Assembly: GCA_903910705.1 (NCBI GenBank) | Contig: CAIWAN010000085.1 | Location: forward strand, 1 to 56,345 | Length of the DNA: 56,345 nt | Reading direction: 5' to 3' | Source of the DNA: an uncultured Candidatus Marinamargulisbacteria bacterium | GTDB taxonomy: Bacteria > Margulisbacteria > Riflemargulisbacteria > GWF2-35-9 | Part shown: piece by piece, positions 46,451 through 56,292 of the stretch | How the letters are laid out: the number at the start of each line of letters is the position of its first letter | Numbering within the stretch: the stretch's first letter is position 1 | Program-made: the position numbers and the translations under genes | Notes under the pieces: model-generated | The model's input: the letters and a program-made list of their open reading frames with translations, nothing else | The model's database searches: none | What the model was told of the DNA's origin: nothing

Positions 46451-47464
46451 ATGATAAACTTGATTTCCCTCTTTAACCCCTCACTCCTTCCCCCAAATGA
46501 AAAATTCGTGATGGCTTTTTCGGGTGGGGTGGACTCGACGGTATGCCTTGATGTGCTGTGCCAAAACCGCCCCGACCTTAATATTTTTGCCTACTACCTC
46601 GACCATAGCATTCGTCCCGATGTGCAGGTAGATATCGACCATGTGACTACGTTTTGTGCGCAAAGAAACATCCCTATTTTGATCGACCATGCTGATATTC
46701 CTGCCATCGCCAAAGCGCAGAAACAAAGCCTCGAAGAAGCGGGGCGACATGTTCGATATGAACGCTTGCTAGCCCATGCTTTGCATTGTGGGGCAACCTC
46801 GATTGTGACGGCGCATCATGCCGGCGACCAAACCGAGTCGATTTTGATGCAACTCTTAACGGGGGCGTCTGGCCTTCGCATCGGGATCAATGAGGTCGCG
46901 GATATGTCAAAAGGGATACGACTTGTTCGCCCGATGCTAGGGGTGACGAAGAACGATATTTTGCTCTATGCGGACGAGCATCGATTGATGTTTGTCGATG
47001 ACAGTACGAATGAAAGTCTTGATTTTGTGCGCAACAAACTGCGAAACGTCCTCTTGCCGATGATCGAGCAAATGATCAATCCTCGTGTCGACAAGGCCCT
47101 CGCTCGCTTCAAACAACATAGCGACGACATGACGGGACTTCTCGATGCTCGATTAGATGAAAGTTGGCCGCAAGTGGTGGTCGAGGGTCGGCTGCGCGTT
47201 CGTCGATTACTGATAGAGTCGCGTTTCCTTCAAACCGAGATCCTGAAACGATATCTTCGCGAGTCGTGTCCCGAGTATCGACTGACCTACGACCGCGTGC
47301 AAGAATTGCTCGACTTTGTTATCGCGGATCGCCCCCCTGCACAGTACGAGCTGTCGGGGCAGTGGGTGATGAAGCGCGCCCGCCGCCAAGCGTGGATCGA
47401 AAATATCCTTCCCTTAATAAGGGAAGGTGGCTCGCGAACAGCGAGACGGAAGGGTTTTCAATAA
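46451..47464 (+). CDS. tilS: tRNA(Ile)-lysidine synthase
   Basis: VMAFSGGVDSTVCLDVL (SGGxDS), ILIDHADIPAIAKAQKQSLEEAGRHVRYERL, TAHHAGDQTESILMQLLTG. Start 46451 (ATGATAAAC reading) favoured over 46412. Confidence 0.92.
   Translation: MINLISLFNPSLLPPNEKFVMAFSGGVDSTVCLDVLCQNRPDLNIFAYYLDHSIRPDVQVDIDHVTTFCAQRNIPILIDHADIPAIAKAQKQSLEEAGRHVRYERLLAHALHCGATSIVTAHHAGDQTESILMQLLTGASGLRIGINEVADMSKGIRLVRPMLGVTKNDILLYADEHRLMFVDDSTNESLDFVRNKLRNVLLPMIEQMINPRVDKALARFKQHSDDMTGLLDARLDESWPQVVVEGRLRVRRLLIESRFLQTEILKRYLRESCPEYRLTYDRVQELLDFVIADRPPAQYELSGQWVMKRARRQAWIENILPLIREGGSRTARRKGFQ
47408..47458 (+). repeat. Dispersed two-hairpin element, copy D, within the tilS 3' end
   Basis: CCTTCCCTTaatAAGGGAAGGTGG-CTCGCgaacaGCGAG-ACGGAAGGGTTTT. 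Confidence 0.85.
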
Positions 47465-48411
47465 TGGCTATGCTTGCCGATCGGCTCAAAAAACGGTTTC
47501 AACATCTCAAAAAATGGGCGCGTCGCTCAGACGTGACGTGCTTTCGCGTGTACGAGCGCGATATCAATGAATATCCGCTCATTATCGACTGGTATGCGGG
47601 CGATGTCATTGTCTGGTTCTATGACCGATATATCGACACTAGCGAAGCGGATCGAACGCTCTACATCGAAGAGGTTGTGGCCGAGATATTTAATGGGCTG
47701 GGTGTCACGACGGATAACATCTACCAAAAGTATCGTTTCCGTCAAAAAGGCGAACGAAAGTATCAACGCCTCGAACGTTCTCACGTCATCAAAACGATCG
47801 AAGAACAGGGCCTCAAGTTTGAGGTCAACCTCTCGGATTTCCTCGACACGGGACTCTTCCTCGACCACCGTCCTTTACGGGCCAAGGTGCGAAGCCTTTC
47901 AGCGGGCAAGCGGGTCCTCAATCTGTTTAGCTACTCGGGTTCCTTTTCGGTTTACGCTAGGGCAGGGGGGGCAAAAAGTACCATTACCGTCGACTTAAGC
48001 ACCTCCTATCTCGATTGGGCTAAACGCAATTTCGCCCTCAACGGGTTTGCCTCTTCCGTTGACGACCAGTTTATTCAGGGCGATGTTCTCCGATACCTAG
48101 AGCGAGCTGTTGCCCATAGTGTGCGGGTGGATATTATTGTTTGTGACCCGCCGACGTTCAGCAATTCCAAGCGAATGGATGATGCCTCGTTTGTGGTCGA
48201 CCGAGATTACCCTGCTTTGATCGCCCAATGTGAGCATTTGCTTTCACCGGGCGGCATCCTGTTTTTTAGTAACAATTCTCGTCAATTCCAACTCGATGTG
48301 TCGCTGCTTCCCACCAACATGACGGTCACGGATATTTCACCCAGCACCATCCCCGAGGATTTCCGCAATCAAAAAATCCATCGTTGTTGGCAAATGGTAA
48401 AGGCTCTATAA
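47464..48411 (+). CDS. Class I SAM-dependent rRNA methyltransferase, RlmK-like (RlmKL C-terminal half)
   Basis: VTCFRVYERDINEYPLIIDWY, DFLDTGLFLDHRPLR, VLNLFSYSGSFSVYARAGGA, CDPPTFSNSKRMDDASFVVDRDYPALI. Confidence 0.88.
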   Translation: MAMLADRLKKRFQHLKKWARRSDVTCFRVYERDINEYPLIIDWYAGDVIVWFYDRYIDTSEADRTLYIEEVVAEIFNGLGVTTDNIYQKYRFRQKGERKYQRLERSHVIKTIEEQGLKFEVNLSDFLDTGLFLDHRPLRAKVRSLSAGKRVLNLFSYSGSFSVYARAGGAKSTITVDLSTSYLDWAKRNFALNGFASSVDDQFIQGDVLRYLERAVAHSVRVDIIVCDPPTFSNSKRMDDASFVVDRDYPALIAQCEHLLSPGGILFFSNNSRQFQLDVSLLPTNMTVTDISPSTIPEDFRNQKIHRCWQMVKAL

Positions 48412-49028
48412 TGACGGCCATGGCTATCGATTTTGCCGAAGGGCTTATTCCTGTTGTGGTTCAGAGTGCGAATACCGGCAAGGTCTTAATGCTCGCGTAC
48501 GCTAATGAGGCCGCGCTTGAAGCGACAAAGAAAACGGGTTTCGCGACCTTCTATTCTCGTTCTCGCAAAGAGCTTTGGGAAAAGGGTGCCACCTCGGGCA
48601 ATCGTCAAAAGATCGTCGATATTCGCTTTGACTGTGATGAAGACTCGCTGCTTTACCTCGTCGACGAAGCCGGTCCTGCCTGTCATACCAATAACGAAAC
48701 CTGTTTTTATCGAAGCCTTTTAGGTGACGATATTTCAAAGCCCGCCCGCTTCGAGGTTTTCTCTGCTCTCTATAAAAAGATCGAAGGCCGCAAGAACGCC
48801 GACCCGAACGAGTCGTATGTCGCCCGCTTATTCCAAAAGGGCACCGATAAAGTGGTCCAAAAAATTGGAGAAGAAGCGACCGAAACCGTCATTGCACTCA
48901 AAAACGATGACCATGGTGAAAAGGTGCTCGAATCCAGTGACCTCATTTTCCACCTCCTCGTCGGCCTCGTCGACCAAAACGTCCCGCTTTCCGACATCGA
49001 AGACGAGTTACTGAAGCGGTATAAATAG
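48411..49028 (+). CDS. hisIE: Bifunctional phosphoribosyl-AMP cyclohydrolase / phosphoribosyl-ATP pyrophosphatase
   Basis: VLMLAYANEAALEATKKTGFATFYSRSRKELWEKGATSGNRQ, DEAGPACHTNNETCFYRSL, then KVVQKIGEEATETVIALKN. Confidence 0.95.
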   Translation: MTAMAIDFAEGLIPVVVQSANTGKVLMLAYANEAALEATKKTGFATFYSRSRKELWEKGATSGNRQKIVDIRFDCDEDSLLYLVDEAGPACHTNNETCFYRSLLGDDISKPARFEVFSALYKKIEGRKNADPNESYVARLFQKGTDKVVQKIGEEATETVIALKNDDHGEKVLESSDLIFHLLVGLVDQNVPLSDIEDELLKRYK

Positions 49029-49030
49029 TC

Positions 49031-49741
49031 ATGCGCACCATTGCCGATTGTCATATCCATACCGTTGCTAGTCAGCACGCGTATTCAACCATTACCGAGT
49101 ATTGCCGCCATGCGTTTAAGACCGGACTCAAAATTGTCGGGGTAACCGACCACGGCCCTGCGATGGTGGATGGACCGCACGAGTATTATTTTCTCAACCT
49201 TCGCATTTTGCCTCGCCAACTCGAAGGCGTAACCCTCCTACGGGGTGCCGAGCTTAATATCATCGATGATTCCGGCACGCTCGATCTTCGCAGTCACATT
49301 CTGACCGATCTCGACTATGCCATTGCCAGTTACCATAACGGGGTTTTTCCTTACTATTATACCTCGCAGCAACTCACGCAAGGCTTCCTCAAAGCGATGG
49401 ACGAACCCAAGGTCAAGATTTTGGGACATCCCGACAATCCCCGCGTTCCTATCGACCAAGAAGCGGTTCTCCTTAAAGCCAAAGAAAAGGGCATTCTCAT
49501 CGAGGTCAACAACGCATCCTACGGCTATATTCGCCCAGGGTCTTACGAAGAGGGCACCAAACTCTTGACCCTCGCCAAAAAGATCGGCAATTCCATTATC
49601 ATCAACTCCGACGCCCATTTCCATGAGGATGTCGGCAAGGTTCCACGAGCCCTGCAGTTGGTTAAAGACGTTGATTATCCCGAAGCATTGATCGCCAACT
49701 TAAGTGTTGAACGAATGAGGGAGTTTTTCGCCGATGTTTGA
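49031..49741 (+). CDS. PHP-domain phosphatase (YcdX-like)
   Basis: DCHIHTVASQHAYSTITEYCRHA, GVTDHGPAMVDGPHEYYF, INSDAHFHEDVG. Confidence 0.9.
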   Translation: MRTIADCHIHTVASQHAYSTITEYCRHAFKTGLKIVGVTDHGPAMVDGPHEYYFLNLRILPRQLEGVTLLRGAELNIIDDSGTLDLRSHILTDLDYAIASYHNGVFPYYYTSQQLTQGFLKAMDEPKVKILGHPDNPRVPIDQEAVLLKAKEKGILIEVNNASYGYIRPGSYEEGTKLLTLAKKIGNSIIINSDAHFHEDVGKVPRALQLVKDVDYPEALIANLSVERMREFFADV

Positions 49742-50810
49742 CGTCTTTATTACCACGAATGGCCCAGGTGAGATCGCCACATGGGTCACACCGGTCGTAA
49801 AAGAATTAAAAAGTCGCCGTGATGATATTCGTATTTCCCTATTCATTCAGCCGTGCCGATTTGCTACGGGCACCGAAGAAGAGATCGCCCATAACATTCC
49901 CGAGATCGACTATGTTTTTAGGACGACGGACTTTAAAAAGCGCTTGATCCATCTGCCTTTTCATCATTCCAAAAAGGGTGTCGTTATTTTTCTGGGTGGC
50001 GACTTGTTCTCCGCATTGCTTCTAAAGCTCCGTTATGGATATAAAGCCATTGCCTATACCGAGGGCGACCAAAGCTGGAAGTTTGCCTACGACGCTTTTT
50101 TGACCCGAGATGTTGACGGGGACTTGATGTATGCCTACTTTGAACACACCGATATCGACGAGGCTATGGTTCGCACGCTTCGTCGAAACACCAACATCGT
50201 TTTCTTTCCGGGTAGTCGCCCCGAACAGTTCAAGTATTTGTTCCCGCTTTTTCAGCGCGTTGCACGGTTTATCCCGCCGGAGTATACCTGCTTGTTTAAT
50301 GTCTCTTCCTTTATCCCTGATGCGATGATCGAAGAGTATACGCTTGACCATCAAGCTCCCCTCAAGCTTTACAAAGGGAAAAGCCCCGAGTTGATGAAGT
50401 CGGCCGAGCTGGCGGTGACGATTCCAGGGACGAATAATATCCAACTCGCTTATTTAAATATCCCCTCCTTGATCGTCTTCCCCTTTAACTATCCCGAAGT
50501 CGTTCAGTTCAAGGGACTGCTTGGGGCGATCATGAATCTCCCTTTCCTTAAGACCACCGGAAAAAAGTGGTTGCTTGGTTATCTCGACAAAAAAGTCAAA
50601 TTCACTTCGCTCGTGAATGTTAAAGAAAAGAAACTCATCTTTCCTGAGCTTCGAGGAACGCTGAGCGAAGAACAGATCGCGACCGAGATCACCGCGCAAA
50701 TAAAGAATTATTCACAACTTAGAGAAATCCAAAAAACCTTGTCAGCACTGAATAAAAAATCAAGCGCTCTCGATTTGATCTGCTATAAAGTAAAGGAATT
50801 CTTGGATTGA
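49734..50810 (+). CDS. LpxB-like (lipid-A-disaccharide synthase superfamily) glycosyltransferase
   Basis: ITTNGPGEIATWVTPVVKEL, VFFPGSRPEQFKYLFPLF, LAVTIPGTNNIQLAYLNIPSLIVFPFN. Confidence 0.7.
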   Translation: MFDVFITTNGPGEIATWVTPVVKELKSRRDDIRISLFIQPCRFATGTEEEIAHNIPEIDYVFRTTDFKKRLIHLPFHHSKKGVVIFLGGDLFSALLLKLRYGYKAIAYTEGDQSWKFAYDAFLTRDVDGDLMYAYFEHTDIDEAMVRTLRRNTNIVFFPGSRPEQFKYLFPLFQRVARFIPPEYTCLFNVSSFIPDAMIEEYTLDHQAPLKLYKGKSPELMKSAELAVTIPGTNNIQLAYLNIPSLIVFPFNYPEVVQFKGLLGAIMNLPFLKTTGKKWLLGYLDKKVKFTSLVNVKEKKLIFPELRGTLSEEQIATEITAQIKNYSQLREIQKTLSALNKKSSALDLICYKVKEFLD

Positions 50811-50815
50811 AAAAA

Positions 50816-50939
50816 TGCACCCTTTCGTCACCGCTACTTGCGGTGCCACCCTCCCTTGGTAAGGGAAGGATGTTCTGGTTGAATCTATTTTTCCTTCCCT
50901 TGCTAAGGGAAGGTGCCCTAAAAGGGCGGAAGGGTGCAT
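50816..50939. repeat. Inverted pair of the dispersed two-hairpin element (copies E-left and E-right)
   Basis: TGCACCCTTTCGTC-ACCGCtacttGCGGT-GCCACCCTCCCTTggtAAGGGAAGG, then CCTTCCCTTgctAAGGGAAGGT-GCCCTaaaAGGGC-GGAAGGGTGCA. Confidence 0.85.
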
Positions 50940-50942
50940 CCC

Positions 50943-51647
50943 ATGAAACTCGTTTTTGACATTGACGGCGTCCTTATCGATACCCAAAAGTCCTACCGCC
51001 ATGCCATCAAGCAAACCGCACAGCATGTCTTGAGGCATGCTGTCCCCATGAAGCTCATCGACGAGATCAAGAGCCTTGAGGGCATGAATAACGACTGGGT
51101 CGCCACGCATGCGTTGATCAATCGATTGCTCCCGCCAACCATGAAGCCGATTGCTTTTGCGGTGATAAAAGATTACTTTCAGTCTATCTATCTCGGGCCC
51201 AAGGGCTTATGGAAAAAAGAAACGCTGATCTTTTCTCGCGAGCAATTGCAACGACTCTTCGATTCGACAGGGCCGCTTTCTATCATCACCGGTCGCACCT
51301 TTGATGAAGCCGATTTTGCCTTGCACCACTTTGGTATCCGTGAGCTTTTTGATTCGATAACCTCGGTTGAGTCGCAGCCAGAGCCGATGGATAAAAGTGA
51401 CATTCGCCTCTTGGCGCAGGTTCCGAACATTCAGACCTTTGAAAAAATACTCTACTTCGGCGATAATGTCAGCGATCTGCAATTGGTTCAAAATGCTCGG
51501 CGTCATTATCCCATTGAGTCGGTGTGGTTTACAAAAACACTCGGTTCAATGAGCGGAAGGTATGTTAAACAGATCAAACAAACCTATGCGCCAGACTATA
51601 TCGTAAAAACCTCACAAGAGGCCTTAAGCCTCGTGATCAATTATTAA
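50943..51647 (+). CDS. HAD-superfamily phosphatase
   Basis: MKLVFDIDGVLIDTQKSYRHAI, LSIITGRTFDEADFALHHFGI, KILYFGDNVSDLQLVQNARR. Confidence 0.85.
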   Translation: MKLVFDIDGVLIDTQKSYRHAIKQTAQHVLRHAVPMKLIDEIKSLEGMNNDWVATHALINRLLPPTMKPIAFAVIKDYFQSIYLGPKGLWKKETLIFSREQLQRLFDSTGPLSIITGRTFDEADFALHHFGIRELFDSITSVESQPEPMDKSDIRLLAQVPNIQTFEKILYFGDNVSDLQLVQNARRHYPIESVWFTKTLGSMSGRYVKQIKQTYAPDYIVKTSQEALSLVINY

Positions 51648-51659
51648 AGGAGTCAGACT

Positions 51660-53306
51660 GTGAAATTAACCCAAACCCGCGAATGGAAATCTTTGGAATT
51701 AGACGCCAAACAATGGATAGACGGACATCAACGCATCGAATCGTTATTTGTTTCGCAGCCGGAGCGACTCGCGCACTTTTCGTTTGAGTTAGACGGCCTC
51801 TTTGTTGACCTCTCCAAAAATTCAATCACAGCCTCGACACAGACCCACCTCAATCAATTAGCCGCTGCGAGCGGGGTAGAGGCTTATCGAGATAAGATGT
51901 TCAAAGGTGAAAAGATCAACCTCACCGAAGGACGTTCCGTTCTACATATCGCGCTTCGAAACATTGCCTACAGCAAAGGTGTTTATCGTGCTGTATCGCC
52001 GATTGTTGTCGAGGGAAAAGATGTCATGGTGGGGGTGGTCGACACACTCAACAAGATGGGACACTTTACCGAAAAAGTTCGCTCAGGTGAATGGAAGGGT
52101 GCAACAGGGAGATCGATCAAGACGATCGTAAATATTGGGATCGGCGGGTCAGATCTAGGCCCGAAGATGCTCGCTCGTGCGCTGACACCTTACATACAAG
52201 ACGGGTTGAGTATCAAATTTGTCTCGAATGTCGATGGAACGGATATGGCCGAGACGCTAAACGGACTCGACCCCGAAACGTCATTGTTTATTGTTGCCTC
52301 CAAAACCTTTACGACCCAAGAGACCATGACCAACGCCGAGACCGCCAAACGATGGTTCTTAAAGACTCACAACCCCGCTGATATCGCCAAACATTTCGTT
52401 GCCGCCTCTACCGCGGAGACGTTGGTATCTGCATTCGGGATCGACACCGCCAATATGTTCCCGTTTTGGGATTGGGTTGGGGGTCGGTATTCGTCACCTT
52501 CTGCTATTGGTTTGCCCGTGATGCTGGCTATCGGCCGCGACCATTACGCTGAGTTGCTGTCGGGGTACCACCTCATGGATCAGCATTTCCTGAATACCCC
52601 TCTCGAAAAGAATATTCCCGTTCAAATGGCGTTGACGGGGATCTGGTATAACAATTTTATGAATGCCGAATCCATCGCCATCCTTCCTTACGACCAAACG
52701 CTGGAGCACTTTGCCGCTTATTTCCAACAAGGCGACATGGAGAGTAACGGGAAATATGTCAATCTTGCCGGTGAGCGCATTACCGATTATCAAACGGGCC
52801 CCATTGTTTGGGGTGAACCAGGAACCAACGGTCAGCACGCGTTTTATCAGTTGATCCATCAGGGTACGAAGCTGATTCCTGCCGACTTTATTGGGATGGT
52901 CAAATCTCATCACCCCGAAGGCGACCATCATGTCAAATTAATGGCGAACTTCTTTGCTCAGACCGAGGCCTTGATGTGCGGCCTGTCAGCCGAGACGCTG
53001 CGCAAGCAAGGCTGCCCCGAGTCCCTGATCCCACACCGAACGTTCGAGGGAAATCGTCCCACCAACTCTATTTTGATCAACGAACTAACCCCCCAAACCT
53101 TGGGGATGCTCGTTGCCCTATACGAACATAAGATCTTTGTGCAGGGTGTAATTTGGCAGGTTAATTCGTTTGACCAATATGGGGTCGAGCTGGGCAAAGT
53201 GGGCGCGAAGGCGATCTTGTCAGAACTGGAAAATAATAAAGTCGGGCAGCATGATGCCTCGACGACAAATTTGATGGAGCGGTTCTTACGTAAAGGGACC
53301 GAGTAA
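51660..53306 (+). CDS. pgi: Glucose-6-phosphate isomerase (GTG start)
   Basis: [67 protein letters not shown]. Confidence 0.97.
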   Translation: MKLTQTREWKSLELDAKQWIDGHQRIESLFVSQPERLAHFSFELDGLFVDLSKNSITASTQTHLNQLAAASGVEAYRDKMFKGEKINLTEGRSVLHIALRNIAYSKGVYRAVSPIVVEGKDVMVGVVDTLNKMGHFTEKVRSGEWKGATGRSIKTIVNIGIGGSDLGPKMLARALTPYIQDGLSIKFVSNVDGTDMAETLNGLDPETSLFIVASKTFTTQETMTNAETAKRWFLKTHNPADIAKHFVAASTAETLVSAFGIDTANMFPFWDWVGGRYSSPSAIGLPVMLAIGRDHYAELLSGYHLMDQHFLNTPLEKNIPVQMALTGIWYNNFMNAESIAILPYDQTLEHFAAYFQQGDMESNGKYVNLAGERITDYQTGPIVWGEPGTNGQHAFYQLIHQGTKLIPADFIGMVKSHHPEGDHHVKLMANFFAQTEALMCGLSAETLRKQGCPESLIPHRTFEGNRPTNSILINELTPQTLGMLVALYEHKIFVQGVIWQVNSFDQYGVELGKVGAKAILSELENNKVGQHDASTTNLMERFLRKGTE

Positions 53307-53308
53307 TC

Positions 53309-55039
53309 ATGGTGAGTCGATGGGAAGCCGCGATCGCGCTAGGCAATACCCTTAACGATCAAACACATACTCCGCAAGCTGCTGCCGAAATGGTCGATCA
53401 GATCCAACACATTCGCGAAGAAATGGGGCAACGTGCCCTTACGAGTGTCAAACCCACCACGGTTGTTTTTGGAACATCGGGATGGCGTGGCAAGATAGGC
53501 GAAGACTTTACGGTTTTGAATGTCGCCAAAGTGACGCGTGCCATCATCGACATGATGCGAACGGACGACTTCCTTCAGACGAACGGCTACCCCAATTTCT
53601 CGCTTGTACAGCAGAAGGGCATTCTTGTTTTTCGGGACAATCGCTACATGGGCGATGTGTTTATGGATGTTGCAATGAAAGAACTCTTTGCCGCTGGTAT
53701 TAAACTTTTCGACGCAGGCGAATGCCCAACAGGTGTCGGGTCAGCCTTAGTGACTGAGCTAGGTGTTGCGGGGTCGCTTAATTTTACCCCGTCTCATAAC
53801 CCGATGGACTATGCAGGGCTGAAGTTTAACCCTGCCGATGGGGGTCCAGCGGATACCGTTCTGACCAATCGGATCATGAAAGAGTCCGAAAAATATATGC
53901 ACAGTCCCTTCACACCCTCTGCTGAAACCTATACTAAAACAACGATTAATGCGGCCGAAATGTATATCCAATATCTCGATAAACAGTTCCGTTCAGGGCA
54001 GGGGCTTATTGATGTAACTTCGATCCGACAGTTCTTGCTCGCCAAGAAGGCTGAGCTGTACATCCTTATCGATAATATGCACGGGGCGTCACGGGGTTTT
54101 ATCGAAGCGATCCTCGGAGAGTCCGTTATAGCCGAGCTGATGCAGGCCGGTTCTATCGCGTTTCTTCATACGGATACCGATTATGCCTTCCATGGTGTAA
54201 AGCCCGAACCTTCACATAAGAACCAAGCCCCCCTCATCCAAAACGCCCTCAATAAAGTTCAAACCGAACCAAAGCGTTCTGCCTTGACCTTAGTGGTCGC
54301 GTTAGACCCCGATGCCGATCGTATTCGGTTAGGGACAGCCTTTGCGGATATCGATATGAATAAATTTGGCGCGATCGCATATGGCCACTTACTGAAACAG
54401 GGTTTTCTTGCCCCTGTTGCAACAACGTTGCCATCCTCCAAGTTCGCCATTGCTATCGCCAAAAAGGCGGGGCAAAGCACCTACGAAGTGCTAGTCGGGT
54501 TTAAGTGGTTTCGTCCGTTAACCGATGCGCTTGTCAAATACGAAGAGTCCGATGGCATCTCGTTTCGGGGTCACACCCTCGAAAAAGATGGTATTGCGGG
54601 GTTCTTGATGGCGTTACAGGTGATGAAAGATCAACAAAAGGATATTGCGGCGTTCTATGCACAGCTCCAAACCGAGGTGGGCTACTATTACCCAGAAAAA
54701 GCGGGGCATGATGTGACGGGTATATCCATCGAGTCTTGGGTTCAGCTTCGCAAAGATGTTCAAGCCGATATCACCACTACTTATAAGATCGGGGATGTTT
54801 TCACGATCGGCGATACAAAGAAAACGATTGTCTCAACGCGCACCGAAGATGGCCTCATGATGGTCTTTGACGATAATAGCTGGATTTTGGTCCGCTCCTC
54901 AGGGACAGAACCCAAGTTCCGCGTCTACTTCGAGATCACCAGCGACACGCCGCTCCCCCCCGATGTGCTAGCCAAAATAACCGCCGATTATAAACAAACA
55001 GGGTTAGAAATCCTAAGCCGTTCGCTTTCGAAGTTATAG
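53309..55039 (+). CDS. Phosphoglucomutase/phosphomannomutase
   Basis: VFGTSGWRGKIGEDFT, FTPSHNPMDYAGLKFNPADGGPA, VALDPDADRIRLG, WILVRSSGTEPKFRVYFE. Confidence 0.95.
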   Translation: MVSRWEAAIALGNTLNDQTHTPQAAAEMVDQIQHIREEMGQRALTSVKPTTVVFGTSGWRGKIGEDFTVLNVAKVTRAIIDMMRTDDFLQTNGYPNFSLVQQKGILVFRDNRYMGDVFMDVAMKELFAAGIKLFDAGECPTGVGSALVTELGVAGSLNFTPSHNPMDYAGLKFNPADGGPADTVLTNRIMKESEKYMHSPFTPSAETYTKTTINAAEMYIQYLDKQFRSGQGLIDVTSIRQFLLAKKAELYILIDNMHGASRGFIEAILGESVIAELMQAGSIAFLHTDTDYAFHGVKPEPSHKNQAPLIQNALNKVQTEPKRSALTLVVALDPDADRIRLGTAFADIDMNKFGAIAYGHLLKQGFLAPVATTLPSSKFAIAIAKKAGQSTYEVLVGFKWFRPLTDALVKYEESDGISFRGHTLEKDGIAGFLMALQVMKDQQKDIAAFYAQLQTEVGYYYPEKAGHDVTGISIESWVQLRKDVQADITTTYKIGDVFTIGDTKKTIVSTRTEDGLMMVFDDNSWILVRSSGTEPKFRVYFEITSDTPLPPDVLAKITADYKQTGLEILSRSLSKL

Positions 55040-56292
55040 GTGGTAGAGGGCAAATCATAAATATAGATTGGAATCTTTCTAGTAATGGTCTCAATAAGTT
55101 CATCGGGGACATAATAAACCTTGCCTTTCTCAATGGTTGATTTTACGTAGACGACTTCAATTCCAAGTAATCGAATTGCTGGAATATCGACTAAAAAAAC
55201 AGAGTCTTCGGCGACGATAAGATGGGTAATGTATTGGGATGCTTTATGGTTCAGATCCCCATATCGATTGCACCCTGCTGTGATACTATTTATGTAATCC
55301 AAGGCGCTATAATTGGCTGTTTATCGGTCATTTTCTCCATTTAAAATAAGTATCTTCGAGTTTTGTTTATTTGCAATACATTCCCCGACTCCTTTTGCGA
55401 TAAGTGAGGCGATAATACTAGTAAAGGTTGATCCCATGGAATAAATTAATGTTCTATTCTCAGATAGGTCATGTAAGACATCGGGGTCAGCATTGATTTC
55501 GATAGGGTTATTTAATTGATTGATGTAAAAAATCTTTTCAATAGGAGATATCAACGGTTGATCAAAATTTTTGTCAACAAATTCACCCGGATGAGATATT
55601 TCGTTTTGTCCATAAATAGTCGAACCATTGGCAAGTTTTGCGGCAATTGATATGGGGCTATCGGTTTCACAAATGGGCAGTACTTTTATTGTGTCAGGGA
55701 TGAGAGACAAGTTTGAAAAAATAGCGATTGGTATCTTTAGTCCGTGGAAAAACAGTCGCATGCCGGTAAAGTATAAGTTGCCAAGTGAGGCATCGGAAAA
55801 ATTAAATTTGTTATCATCGGCTCTATTTTGTGATTCTTTTTTTAGTCGTTCATCCTCTAATAGCTCAAAGAATCGGTGAATAAACCCTTTTTCTAAACGC
55901 GAAATTCCTGTCCATAGTGTTGAGGTGCCGTTTAGAATATCCTTCCATTCATAAAATGCATCCTCTGAAGATTCCTTAGTTAGTCTGTGGTCTAATAGTG
56001 TTTTAACGGCCTTTGATTCAGGGGTGACATAGGTTGCCAGTCGATTAAGTCTTGATCGAATATCTCCGATTGAGGGGCCTCCAAAAACATTTATTATCTT
56101 TCTGGAACTGCCACCATTGTCTGAGATAGTGTGAATGTAGGTTACTTTCTGTGTTACTGCATTCATGGCACTAACCATACTGTTCCAAGCTGTTCCCCCT
56201 GTCAAAATAGTATAACGATGCTCCTTCATGGAAATTATTTTTGGGTGTGTCATAGTTATATATCGTTTATAAAAACAGAGTATTGCAAGCAA
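54988..56292 (-). pseudogene. YvcK/CofD-like gene interrupted by one in-frame TAA (55321-55323)
   Basis: YTILTGGTAWNSMV, HTISDNGGSSRKIINVFGGPSIGDIRSRLNRLA; after ILNGENDR[TAA] the same frame continues TANYSALDYINSITAGCNRYGDLNHKASQYITHLIVAEDSVFLVDIPAIRLLGIEVVYVKS. Confidence 0.75.

Noticed and set aside
47164-47463. N-terminal extension of the rlmK-like ORF
   Set aside because: Overlaps tilS in another frame; RlmK-like homology starts at ATG 47464.
50934-50942. GTG start for the HAD phosphatase
   Set aside because: Lies in the repeat element; the HAD motif fits ATG 50943 directly.
55321-55323. TAA as a reassigned sense codon
   Set aside because: TAA serves as an ordinary terminator for many other genes in the window (e.g. 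ppdK, rpoD), so code reassignment is not supported.
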